A program made the position numbers and the translations under genes. A model generated the notes under the pieces. The model saw only the letters and a list, made by a program, of their open reading frames with translations. It was not told the origin of the DNA and searched no databases. DNA of 50,482 nucleotides from Bacteroidales bacterium (GTDB lineage: Bacteria > Bacteroidota > Bacteroidia > Bacteroidales > Muribaculaceae), in contig JAAVFW010000009.1 in NCBI GenBank assembly GCA_014800535.1, positions 17,412-67,893 on the forward strand. The letters are read 5' to 3'. Positions 42,275-50,452 of this stretch are shown here, piece by piece; position 1 is the first letter of the stretch, and the number at the start of each line of letters is the position of its first letter.

Positions 42275-43897
42275 ATGACAGTTAAAGAGATAACGGCTCT
42301 TCGTAAGTCCGGGCATCTTCAAGAAGCAATTGAAGCTGCGGAAATAGAGTTCGAAAAGAGTGCTAACAAATATACTGTAGGAGCGTTGTTTTGGTGCTTG
42401 AATGAGCTTTACAAACAACAAAATTACAATGATGCTACAGCAACAATAGAGCGGATGAAAGCTCTATACAATGATTATTGTACAGGCGACGAATATATGC
42501 AGAAAACTCTTGCATCATTAGAACGTCGGAGTTTGTCCCATTTTCAAGAGATAAAAGATGCAGTCGAAAAGGCAAAAGAAGGAGAAGATGCTGTTTCAGC
42601 ACATCAACAAGCCACTGTATGGTATAACGAAGGTCAACTTGATAGACAACTGTATTCGGATTTCGGATGGCTCATATATTATGCGCTTAAGCAGACCGAT
42701 GGAAGTCAAGCTCACAAGAAGAAAGTCCTAATCAACCAATATTTTCAATTAAATTTGCCCAAACCCTCTCTACTTCATTCCCTTATTCTTGGAGAAGCAA
42801 TAAAAATTGAACAGAATACACCCCAACAGTTTCGCTTTCGAGATTTTATCCGTATTTGGGGGTTGGAAAATCTTCGTGACGAGGATTGGGAACAATTTTA
42901 TACAGAAGAAGGCAACACCTTGTCGTCAACAGTTGAAAAACTCATCGGTGTCTATGCCAAGGAACTGAAGACTGATGAAGTTGAATCATCAGAAGACTTC
43001 AGTCAATTGGTTGATAAGGCTCTTATAAAATATCGCAATAGCCAGAACATGCCGTACTTCAAGGCTATCGTCCTCATCTCTCAGGGTAAGGTTCAAGAAG
43101 CATTGGCATATTATAAAAATCTAATTCTGCAATTCCCGTCAAAATTCTATTTGTGGGATCAAGCCGAGAGGTTGGTAGAGGATATTGAAACAAAGATTGG
43201 ATTACTATGTAAGGCACTTACCTGTGGAGCTTCTGATGATTTTCTCGGAGGAGTGCGTCTAAAGCTTGCTTCTTTGTTGGTTCAGAAAGGGATGAATGAA
43301 AACGCAAAACATGAACTTGAAAGATATAGAGAGACTTACCAGAAAAAAGGGTGGAATTTAAAATCTGAGTTTTGGAAAATCTATAATCAGCTAAACTCTG
43401 TGAAAGAGGCTTCTGATAACAATATTATATATTCTGAATATACTATCAAGGCTGATGACTTCATCTATAGTTCACTTCCTTCAGTTGTTGCTGTAAAGGT
43501 TGCTGAAAACAAGAGTGAAGATCGAAATCACCCCGGACGTAAGATCACAACATGGATTCTTCGCACAGCCAACGACACTATAAGATTGCGGAAGCCGGCT
43601 AAATTCCGACTTAATAATCGCACTCCCAATGGTGCGATCTTCGAGGTAAAGCTATATGACGGAAAAATTGCCTGGATTAAAGAACGTATAGAACGCTTAT
43701 CCGTATCATGGCTTAAAGAAGTAAGCGGCGAAGTACATTTGCGTACAGATAGAAACGGGAAGAGGTATGCAATTATAAACGGTTCTTATGTTGGTGAAAA
43801 ATTATTGAAAGGTATCAATGATGGTCAAAGAATAAAGTTTCTTTCAATCCAGCAGAATGACGGGCGTTGGTCTGCCATATCAATTATAAATGCTTAA
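42275..43897 (+). CDS. TPR-like helical protein with OB/cold-shock-like C-terminus
   Basis: A 540-residue protein. Residues 1-385 are helical repeats in TPR style (GHLQEAIEAAEIEFEKSAN, LNELYKQQNYNDA, then later GKVQEALAYYKNLILQFP and LLVQKGMNENAKHELERY). Residues about 400-540 are beta-rich; the last 60 (SGEVHLRTDRNGKRYAI, then GSYVGEKLLKGINDGQRIKFLSIQ and RWSAISI) follow the strand order of a cold-shock/OB domain, so nucleic-acid binding is possible. It fits between the helicase and WYL genes (23-bp and 11-bp gaps). No enzyme motif is seen; a scaffold or RNA/DNA adaptor is my inference. Confidence 0.6.
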   Translation: MTVKEITALRKSGHLQEAIEAAEIEFEKSANKYTVGALFWCLNELYKQQNYNDATATIERMKALYNDYCTGDEYMQKTLASLERRSLSHFQEIKDAVEKAKEGEDAVSAHQQATVWYNEGQLDRQLYSDFGWLIYYALKQTDGSQAHKKKVLINQYFQLNLPKPSLLHSLILGEAIKIEQNTPQQFRFRDFIRIWGLENLRDEDWEQFYTEEGNTLSSTVEKLIGVYAKELKTDEVESSEDFSQLVDKALIKYRNSQNMPYFKAIVLISQGKVQEALAYYKNLILQFPSKFYLWDQAERLVEDIETKIGLLCKALTCGASDDFLGGVRLKLASLLVQKGMNENAKHELERYRETYQKKGWNLKSEFWKIYNQLNSVKEASDNNIIYSEYTIKADDFIYSSLPSVVAVKVAENKSEDRNHPGRKITTWILRTANDTIRLRKPAKFRLNNRTPNGAIFEVKLYDGKIAWIKERIERLSVSWLKEVSGEVHLRTDRNGKRYAIINGSYVGEKLLKGINDGQRIKFLSIQQNDGRWSAISIINA

Positions 43898-43908
43898 ATA
43901 TAAGAATA

Positions 43909-44967
43909 ATGCCTGCAACAAAGAATGCAATGACCCGTTATACTCTAATTGATAGAATGCTTGCCAACCGAACTCGGCCATACTCTATTCAAGACATAAC
44001 GAATACTTTAAATGAAAAGTTACCAGAGTTTGGTCAGAAACCTGTCTCGAAGCGATGCGTTGAGAAGGACTTGAATTACTTAGAATATGACAGTCCTTTT
44101 GATGTAGAGATAGAAGAATATTGGATTGATGCGTCAGACAAAAATGATCGTCCTTACAGAAAGCGTTGTATCCGATATGCTGATCCAACATTCTCGATAT
44201 TTAAGCCGAAATTAACTGACGATGAAAAAACAGTATTGTCAACAGCACTTGATGCACTTGGCAGTTTTGAGGGCCTTGATAATTTTGAATGGCTCAACGA
44301 CTTAACAGTTCGCTTGAATTTAGAGCAACAAGACCCCATAATTTCTTTGTCTAAAAATATGCTTACCAATTCAACTCTTATTGCGAGACTGTTTACTGTA
44401 ATAAGGCTTAAACAAGTTATAAATCTACAATATCACACATTCCAAAATAACGAACCCCGTAGTGTCTGCATATACCCATATTTGCTTAAGGAATACAACA
44501 ATAGGTGGTATCTGATTGCGTCAGCCTCAGATACCAGACGAATATTAACATTTCCATTAGACCGCATAGACGATTTCAGTATTAACCTCAATGTGTCATA
44601 TTTATCAGCTCCTGAAAATCTGGATGAACGTTATGAGGAGATTATAGGGATTACATATAACGAAGATCGCCCACTTCAAAAAATCATATTTTGGGTTTCG
44701 GAAAACTCCAAAGATTATGTGATTACCAAACCCATTCATGGCTCTCAGAAAATCATTAGAGGTGAGATGGATTCTCAATTACGCAGGGACTATCCCAAGT
44801 TAAATAATGGAAAATTCTTTCAGATAGAGTGTCGAGAAAACTATGAATTAATTCGGGAACTTATATCGTTTGGTCAGAACCTCTTAGTGTTATATCCAAA
44901 TTCGATTTCTAAGGTAGTTATAAATCAAGTAACTGAGTTATACAACGCCTATAAGGAAATATTATGA
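43909..44967 (+). CDS. WYL-domain transcriptional regulator
   Basis: A 352-residue regulator. Start at 43909 (MPATKNAMTRYTLIDRML) is chosen over an upstream start that overlaps the preceding gene. Residues about 8-75 are a winged helix (SIQDITNTLNEKL, SKRCVEKDLNYLEY). The WYL domain follows from about 150, with the name-giving RWYLIA (W200, Y201, L202) and FPLDRID, then a C-terminal WCX-like extension (KIIFWVSENSKDYVITKP; SFGQNLLVLYP). WYL proteins such as BrxR and CapW sense nucleic acids or nucleotides and regulate defence operons. Being the last gene of the cluster it may repress or activate the cluster; its operator was not identified. Confidence 0.85.
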   Translation: MPATKNAMTRYTLIDRMLANRTRPYSIQDITNTLNEKLPEFGQKPVSKRCVEKDLNYLEYDSPFDVEIEEYWIDASDKNDRPYRKRCIRYADPTFSIFKPKLTDDEKTVLSTALDALGSFEGLDNFEWLNDLTVRLNLEQQDPIISLSKNMLTNSTLIARLFTVIRLKQVINLQYHTFQNNEPRSVCIYPYLLKEYNNRWYLIASASDTRRILTFPLDRIDDFSINLNVSYLSAPENLDERYEEIIGITYNEDRPLQKIIFWVSENSKDYVITKPIHGSQKIIRGEMDSQLRRDYPKLNNGKFFQIECRENYELIRELISFGQNLLVLYPNSISKVVINQVTELYNAYKEIL

Positions 44968-45092
44968 ATTATTATTATCCGCAAAAATTATCGGGGGTGG
45001 ATATAACATTCGGATGAAGAAATGTGTTTAATTGTTAAAAACTTAAGTGAACTAATTATCGAAGCTTACTTGAAATTTTTAAATATCCAGCT

Positions 45093-46481
45093 ATGAAAGA
45101 ACGTAATTTACCGATTAATCCGAATGGTGGTGCTCTGAAGGGTGTCAGAGGTATGATGCTGACATTTATCGATGATCCGTTTCTTAGAAATACTTCTGAA
45201 TGTTACACCATCTATAATGATGGGTTGGCGGTGATTCAAGACGGGCGATTTATAGATGTAGGGGAGTATGCAGATGTCATTGGGAAGTATAATGACTTGA
45301 CTGACATAGATGTCTATGACAACTCCCTGATAATCCCCGGCATGATTGACTGTCATTTGCATTATGTTCAGAGTCCGATGATAGGTTCATACGGAGGGTC
45401 GTTGCTTGAATGGTTGAATACTTATACTTTCCCGACAGAGAGTAAATTTAAGGATAAGAAATTTGCAGATGATGTGGCAAGGATATTCTTCCGCCAGATA
45501 TTGTCGCAGGGCACGACGTCGGCAAATATTTTCGCTACAACATTTGCAAGCAGCGTGGATGCTATTTTTGAGGAGAGTGAGCGTTACAATACGCGAGTGA
45601 TAAGCGGGAAGGTGCTTCAAGATCGTAATCTGCCTGATTCATTGAAAGATCCCGATACGGAGCAGTCAATAATTATAAGCGAGAATCTGATGAATAAGTG
45701 GCATCAGAGGGGTCGGCAGTTATATGCTGTAATACCTCGGTTTGCGCCTACCTCCACACCTGACCAGTTGCAGCTCGCCGGAGAATTATATCAGCGTAAC
45801 CGCGACCGGGGTGTCTACATGCACACTCATCTGGATGAGGTGCAAAGTGAGATTGATTGGGTCACACGCTTATTCCCGGATCGTAAGAATTACACAGATG
45901 TGTATGACTACTACGGATTGATTGACCGCACATCCGTTCTGGCTCATTGCTGTATCGTGAGAGAGGAGGAGTGGCAGACACTTCATGCAAAGGACTGCGG
46001 TGTGGCACACTGTCCGTCGAGCAATCTGTTTTTAGGAGATGGTGAGTTTAAATATTGGGAGGCCAAGAATGCTCAGCGACCGGTGAGAGTGGGTATGGCC
46101 ACTGATGTGGGTGGAGGCACAAACTTCTCGGTATTCCGACAACTGGGTGAGGCCTACAAGGTTGCGATGCTTCAGGATCACAGTCTCGACGCTGTTTGTA
46201 GTCTTTATCTTGCCACAAGAGGGGCGGCCCAGACGCTACATCTTGAGAATACTATCGGGTCAATCGCTCCCGGCTATGAGGCTGACATGGCAGTTATAGA
46301 CCTTGCTCCCTCAGAATTTGCAAGTTGGAGACTTCAGTTCTCAGATGATATATGGCAGAAATTATTTGTGCTTATGACACTTGGGTTGGATAATACGAAC
46401 CGCGCGACGTATGTTGCCGGCAAGAAGGTCTACGACCGTCGGCGCGAGCAACCGTTTGAATATGCCGATCAGCTAAAGTGA
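45093..46481 (+). CDS. guaD: Guanine deaminase (amidohydrolase family)
   Basis: A 462-residue amidohydrolase. The metal motif is PGMIDCHLHYVQ (H88, H90), followed by GSYGGSLLEWLNTYTFPTE, which is specific to guanine deaminases; the later metal and catalytic residues lie in MHTHLDE (H246, E249), VLAHC and ATDVGGG. It converts guanine to xanthine plus ammonia in purine catabolism. Full length. GC content and codon style are closer to the core genes than to the cluster before it, and a 125-bp gap separates it, so it is not obviously part of the system. Three tandem 83-bp repeats follow. Confidence 0.9.
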   Translation: MKERNLPINPNGGALKGVRGMMLTFIDDPFLRNTSECYTIYNDGLAVIQDGRFIDVGEYADVIGKYNDLTDIDVYDNSLIIPGMIDCHLHYVQSPMIGSYGGSLLEWLNTYTFPTESKFKDKKFADDVARIFFRQILSQGTTSANIFATTFASSVDAIFEESERYNTRVISGKVLQDRNLPDSLKDPDTEQSIIISENLMNKWHQRGRQLYAVIPRFAPTSTPDQLQLAGELYQRNRDRGVYMHTHLDEVQSEIDWVTRLFPDRKNYTDVYDYYGLIDRTSVLAHCCIVREEEWQTLHAKDCGVAHCPSSNLFLGDGEFKYWEAKNAQRPVRVGMATDVGGGTNFSVFRQLGEAYKVAMLQDHSLDAVCSLYLATRGAAQTLHLENTIGSIAPGYEADMAVIDLAPSEFASWRLQFSDDIWQKLFVLMTLGLDNTNRATYVAGKKVYDRRREQPFEYADQLK

Positions 46482-46537
46482 ATTTCTGATCGCACATAGT
46501 CTTGATTCAATAGCTGGGTGAGTACTACGGCAAATGA

Positions 46538-46786
46538 TCATTCGCGAGTTGGCAAATAGCGCATGTCGAGCCTTAGCTCGGTGCGCGGTTCCTAAGGAAA
46601 TTTGACCAACCGACAAATAGTCATTCGCGAGTTGGCAAATAGCGCATGTCGAGCCTTGGCTCGGTGCGCGGTTCCTAAGGAAATTTGACCAACCGACAAA
46701 TAGTCATTCGCGAGTTGGCGAATAGCGCATGTCGAGCCTTGGCTCGGTGCGCGGTTCCGAAGGAAATTTGACCAACCGACAAATAA
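46538..46786. repeat. Three tandem 83-bp repeats, each self-complementary
   Basis: Copies at 46538-46620, 46621-46703 and 46704-46786 differ at only a few positions. Each can fold: GTTGG and CAAAT near the left pair with ATTTG and CCAAC near the right, enclosing GCGCA/TGCGC and CGAGCC-tt-GGCTCG, plus a separate TTCCT/AGGAA hairpin. Changes in copy 3 (CGAAT for CAAAT) keep pairing by a G-T wobble. No spacers separate the copies, so it is not a CRISPR array. The remaining 46482-46537 stretch shows nothing else. Confidence 0.9.
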
Positions 46787-46798
46787 TCAGTAAATTTG
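46767..46798 (+). promoter_or_regulatory. Predicted promoter of the DUF1016 remnant, using repeat copy 3
   Basis: TTTG at 46767-46770 (inside the third 83-bp copy) and TAAATTTG at 46791-46798 are 20 bp apart, an exact Bacteroidetes promoter spacing. The ATG at 46806 follows by only 7 bp, so the transcript would be leaderless or nearly so. Confidence 0.5.
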
Positions 46799-46805
46799 CA
46801 TTATT

Positions 46806-47944
46806 ATGTCAAGGGAAACACTTATTCAGTATAACGCATTAGATTATAAATCGCTGTTCAAACAATAAAAGACGCAATTCTTCGCAGCCAATATCAGGCA
46901 GCGAAGTTGGTTAATCGTGAAATGCTGTCTCTCTATTATGGAATCGGGCGTTATATTTCAGCTAACTCTCGCGAGGGTTTCTGGAGTACGGGAGCCATAA
47001 GAACAATCTCAGAGCGACTCCGCAAGGAATTACCGGGATTGAAAGGTTTTTCAGAGACTAATCTTAAGAATATGAGATTATTCTATGAGGAGTGGAAGCC
47101 GATATTTAATAAATCAGTTATCTCGACGATAATTTCGTCAGTCGCAACTGACGAAATTGAAACTGCTCTGTTGCTTCCAGCCAAATCGTCAGTTACGACT
47201 GACGATTTAGAATCATTCTTATCTCTTGATTTTACACATTACATAGCTATCTTAAACGGGGAGAAAGATTCCACAAAAAGGTTGAAATACATTCATCTCT
47301 CTTTAGCTAATCGTTGGAGTACCAAATACCTCCAACAGCAGATAAAGGATAATGCGGCTGAACACTATGGAGCCATGCCTTCAAACTTTGGCGTAACAAT
47401 CAATGATAGCCGTGATGCTATCAAAGCTCTAAATATGTTCAAAGACGAATATCTGCTTGATTTTATCAATACTGAGGAAATTGGTATTCGAGACATTGCA
47501 GATATAGATGAACGGGTGGTGTAGAAAGAGATAATCCACAATATCAAGAAGTTTATAATGACTTTCGGACGTGATTTTGCATTCGTTGGAAATCAGTATC
47601 ATCTGGAAGCGTTTTCGGAAGACTTTTTCCCTGACCTATTGTTTTTCAATAGAGAACTGAATTGTCTTGTTGTTGTGGAACTTAAGACCGGCGATTTCAA
47701 GCCCGGCTATCTTGCTCAACTCATGACATATCTTCGTATTCTGGATGACAAAGTGAGAAAGCCTCATGAAAATCCATCAATCGGTATCGTGCTGTGCAAG
47801 AACGCTAATAAAGACTTTGTGGAGTATGTTATTCAGGATTATGCCAAGCCGATGGGAGGTGCAACTTATCATCTCAGCGAGGATATGCCCGAAAAATTAC
47901 GAGAACCTCTCCCTGATGTCGAAGAGTTAAAGAAATTACTCTGA
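46806..47944 (+). pseudogene. Broken DUF1016/YhcG-type PDDEXK nuclease gene
   Basis: The frame opens MSRETLIQYNALDYKSLFKQ and then hits TAA at 46866-46868. Reading one base back (frame from 46865) continues IKDAILRSQYQAAKLVNREM, the expected YhcG N-terminal helix, so one base is missing near 46863. The second part (LYYGIGRYI, KNMRLFYEEWKP) ends at a TAG at 47522-47524 between DERVV and KEIIHNIKKF, after which the PDDEXK core continues in the same frame (FAFVGNQYHLE, PDLLFFNRELNCLVVVELK, DYAKPMGG) to 47944. Restored length is about 380 residues, normal for DUF1016. Two lesions make an intact product unlikely, though fragments at 46907-47524 and 47558-47944 might be expressed. These proteins occur in defence islands and restriction loci. 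Confidence 0.85.
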
Positions 47945-48112
47945 TTATTAGAATCGGCATAACCGATATTTGATGTCATAGATAATTCTACCAATGTCAT
48001 AGTAAAACGGTTCCTATAATAGAAAAATTCAATGTTGACACCGATAGTGTTTAATTGTCTTAATATTGGGTGTCCAATGCTCAAATATAGCGGTTTATTA
48101 ACGGATTTTTCG

Positions 48113-48120
48113 TAATTTTG
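48113..48120 (+). promoter_or_regulatory. Predicted -7 element for the AlbA_2 gene
   Basis: TAATTTTG matches TAnnTTTG, 90 bp before the start codon at 48210, in the 265-bp gap after the DUF1016 remnant. The -33 element is weak. No ORF was seen in the gap. Confidence 0.5.
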
Positions 48121-48209
48121 CGGTGGATAACTTTGCCGATGGCATTGCGAACCGGTCTTCGATCGACATTCGCTAAGTTTCCACTCGCGATTATTCAATT
48201 GCAGTCGAA

Positions 48210-49661
48210 ATGACAAAGGATGAGCTTGTAGCGAAGCTGCATGACATAGAATGGGAGGATTTTGAAGTCAAGGCTGCAAAATCTGAATTGCCGAAGAATA
48301 TCTGGGAAAGCGTCAGCGCGTTCTCAAATACCTCCGGTGGATGGATTGTGCTCGGAGTGAAACAATCAGGCAAGACATTCGAGATTCAAGGGGTGGATAA
48401 CATCGAAAAACTTGAACAAGATTTTCTCGGTACACTCCGCTCAGAGAAGTTCAATGAGCGATTGACTGTTACCTCTAAGCGATACGACATTGACGGCAAG
48501 AAACTTCTTGCGTTTTATATGCAGGAAGTTGATTTGAAGCCCGTCTATTTCGGCAGTCCCATCAACACATTCATCCGAATGGGTAGTGGAGACCAAAGGG
48601 CAACCGAGGGCGAGATACGCGCGATGTTCCGCAATCAATCCTTCGGCAAGAAAACCGAGGAGACAATACCCGACACAAGTATTGAAATGCTTAATCTCAA
48701 TACTTTGAAAAGTTACAGGTATGCACTTAGCCAGACTCAGAATCTTGTAAATCTCCGCGAGGTGGATGATGCGGAGTTCTGCGAGCAGGTCAATATAACC
48801 AGAAATGGCTTGCTCACTTACGCCGGACTCCTGATGTTCGGTAAAGCCCCCTATGTCCTTCGCTATGTGCCGACATTCTGCGTTGACTACATCGAGATTC
48901 CGGGTCCGACAATCCAGCAGGCAGAGGTAAGATACACCTACCGCATTCCGGAACAGGACAACATCTGGGAGGCAGTGCAGATTATACTGCGTCGTTTCCG
49001 CACACTTGTTGATGCGCCCATACATATCAAAGACGATGGATTTGCTACGACAGATGAGAGTCAATACAAGGTTCTCCGCGAAGCTCTCGCCAATATGGTA
49101 ATGCACTGCGATCACTTTGATTCGTTGCGCTCCTGCATACGCGTCTATACCGACCATATAGAATTCATGAACGGTGGAGCTTTCCCTCTCCCCGTAAAGG
49201 ATATACTTGGCAAAATATACTCCAAACTCCGCAATCCGACCATTGCCAAACTCTTCCGTTTTGTAGGCATCGCCGAGAACGCCGGATACGGCATGAACAA
49301 GCTCGCAAGTTGGGAGACCCTGACAGGCACACGCCCCACCATCGAAAGCGACCGCACCATCGCCACCGTCTCCTTCCCCCTCAAATCTGCCATCCAAAGA
49401 AAGACCGAAAATGGTGATGTTCCCGTAAATGGTGCTAAAAATGGTGCTAAAAATGGTGCTAGAAATGGTGCTAAAACTACACCTCGTCAAAAGGCTATTT
49501 TATCTCTTATGGCTAATAATCCTGAAATAACTTTGGATGAGATTGCGAAAGAGATTGGAGTTGGAACTACAACATTAGACCGTGAAATTGCAAAAATGAC
49601 ACACTTAGTGCAACGTATCGGTTCAAAGAAGGGTGGATATTGGGAGATTATTAACAAATAA
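48210..49661 (+). CDS. AlbA_2 (Schlafen-like) domain ATP-binding regulator
   Basis: A 483-residue protein. Residues about 10-135 are the AlbA_2 domain (EDFEVKAAKSELPKNIWESVSAFSNTSGGWIVLGV, then FIRMGSGDQRAT). A central part (about 290-390) with LREALANMVMHCDHFD, FMNGGAFP, RNPTIAKLFRFVGIAENAGYGM is the HATPase-like C-terminal region usual in this family. A repeat-rich linker (NGAKNGAKNGARNGAK) leads to a winged helix (ITLDEIAKEIGVGTTTLDREIAKM). The family is called putative transcriptional regulators; Schlafen-like AlbA domains also bind or cut nucleic acids. It follows a nuclease remnant and precedes a GIY-YIG gene (14-bp gap), an accessory or defence context. Confidence 0.85.
   Translation: MTKDELVAKLHDIEWEDFEVKAAKSELPKNIWESVSAFSNTSGGWIVLGVKQSGKTFEIQGVDNIEKLEQDFLGTLRSEKFNERLTVTSKRYDIDGKKLLAFYMQEVDLKPVYFGSPINTFIRMGSGDQRATEGEIRAMFRNQSFGKKTEETIPDTSIEMLNLNTLKSYRYALSQTQNLVNLREVDDAEFCEQVNITRNGLLTYAGLLMFGKAPYVLRYVPTFCVDYIEIPGPTIQQAEVRYTYRIPEQDNIWEAVQIILRRFRTLVDAPIHIKDDGFATTDESQYKVLREALANMVMHCDHFDSLRSCIRVYTDHIEFMNGGAFPLPVKDILGKIYSKLRNPTIAKLFRFVGIAENAGYGMNKLASWETLTGTRPTIESDRTIATVSFPLKSAIQRKTENGDVPVNGAKNGAKNGARNGAKTTPRQKAILSLMANNPEITLDEIAKEIGVGTTTLDREIAKMTHLVQRIGSKKGGYWEIINK
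49428..49475 (+). repeat. Four in-frame 12-bp repeats (AATGGTGCTAAA)
   Basis: Copies at 49428, 49440, 49452 (one mismatch) and 49464 encode NGAK/NGAR units between the ATPase-like part and the winged helix of the AlbA_2 protein. Copy number could vary by slippage without breaking the frame. Confidence 0.9.
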
Positions 49662-49675
49662 CATCCCAAGAGTAG

Positions 49676-50452
49676 ATGAGTATGGAAAAGTCTTTTAAGC
49701 AAAGTGTAATAGAGGGGTTGAAATGTTATGTTTATGCACTTGTTGACCCTCGCGACAATCGGATTTTTTATGTAGGGAAAGGTACAGGAAACCGTGTTTA
49801 TCAGCATGCACAGGCAGCCCTAACCGATGATTCTAAAAATCTAAAACTGTCTACTATAAGAGAAATCAAAGGTCTTGGTTTGGATGTAAAGTATTACATC
49901 ATTCGACATAATTTGTCAGAACAAGAGGCATATCTTGTCGAGTCTTCGATAATAGACTTACTGACTTATCCAGCTTTTAATAAGGAGAATATACTTACCA
50001 ATATTGTTAGCGGGCACCATCAATGGAACGAGGGCATTAAAACTGATGAAGAAATCAATATCCTATATGACTGTCCAAAGATTAAGCCAATACCGGGAGA
50101 TAGACTTCTTTTAGTCAGCCTGAATAAAAGTTATCAGCAATCTAAGGCAAACGGAGTATATCATCGAGCCAATGATTACGAGAGTGCCCGTAAATACTGG
50201 AAACTCTCACGAGACAAAGCAGATAAGGTAACATATATCTTAGGAATATATAGAGGAATTGTGCGTATTGTAATTGAAGTAAAAGGTAAGTCGCTTTGCT
50301 CAGTAGCAGACGACGGGACGGTTTTTAAGAAGCCACGATTCGCGTTTGTAGGTGATATAGTTACAGATTCACCATACCTTAATACAGACGTAACTGACTA
50401 TCCTTTTGGTAGTGGTGGCGCGATAACTTATATCCCACGGACCAATTTTTAG
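49676..50452 (+). CDS. GIY-YIG (LEM-3-like) domain protein
   Basis: A 258-residue protein. Residues about 17-110 form a GIY-YIG nuclease-like domain: CYVYALVDPRDNRIFYVGKGTGNRVYQH gives the paired tyrosine strands and the arginine helix, and EQEAYLVESSIIDLL gives the metal-binding Glu. It is the LEM-3-like subgroup. The C-terminal 140 residues (PGDRLLLVSLNKSYQQ; DKADKVTYILGIYRGIVRIVIEV; FAFVGDIV) are an additional alpha/beta domain I do not recognise, perhaps a substrate-specificity part. Start may be either ATG at 49676 or 49682. Intact at the window edge. Function as a nuclease in defence is inference. Confidence 0.82.
   Translation: MSMEKSFKQSVIEGLKCYVYALVDPRDNRIFYVGKGTGNRVYQHAQAALTDDSKNLKLSTIREIKGLGLDVKYYIIRHNLSEQEAYLVESSIIDLLTYPAFNKENILTNIVSGHHQWNEGIKTDEEINILYDCPKIKPIPGDRLLLVSLNKSYQQSKANGVYHRANDYESARKYWKLSRDKADKVTYILGIYRGIVRIVIEVKGKSLCSVADDGTVFKKPRFAFVGDIVTDSPYLNTDVTDYPFGSGGAITYIPRTNF

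Noticed and set aside
43867..43908. Upstream start for the WYL regulator
   Set aside because: The extra residues overlap the end of the TPR gene and are not part of a winged helix; the ATG at 43909 fits better.
46538..46786. CRISPR-like array from three regular repeats
   Set aside because: The 83-bp copies are directly joined without variable spacers, and no cas gene is in the window.
47558..47944. Independent small PDDEXK nuclease gene
   Set aside because: It is in the same frame as the preceding DUF1016 part, separated only by a TAG and 11 codons, and together they match one full-length family member.
48441..49490. Long minus-strand frame opposite the AlbA_2 gene
   Set aside because: It lies inside a recognised gene with clear domains on the plus strand and has no family features of its own.
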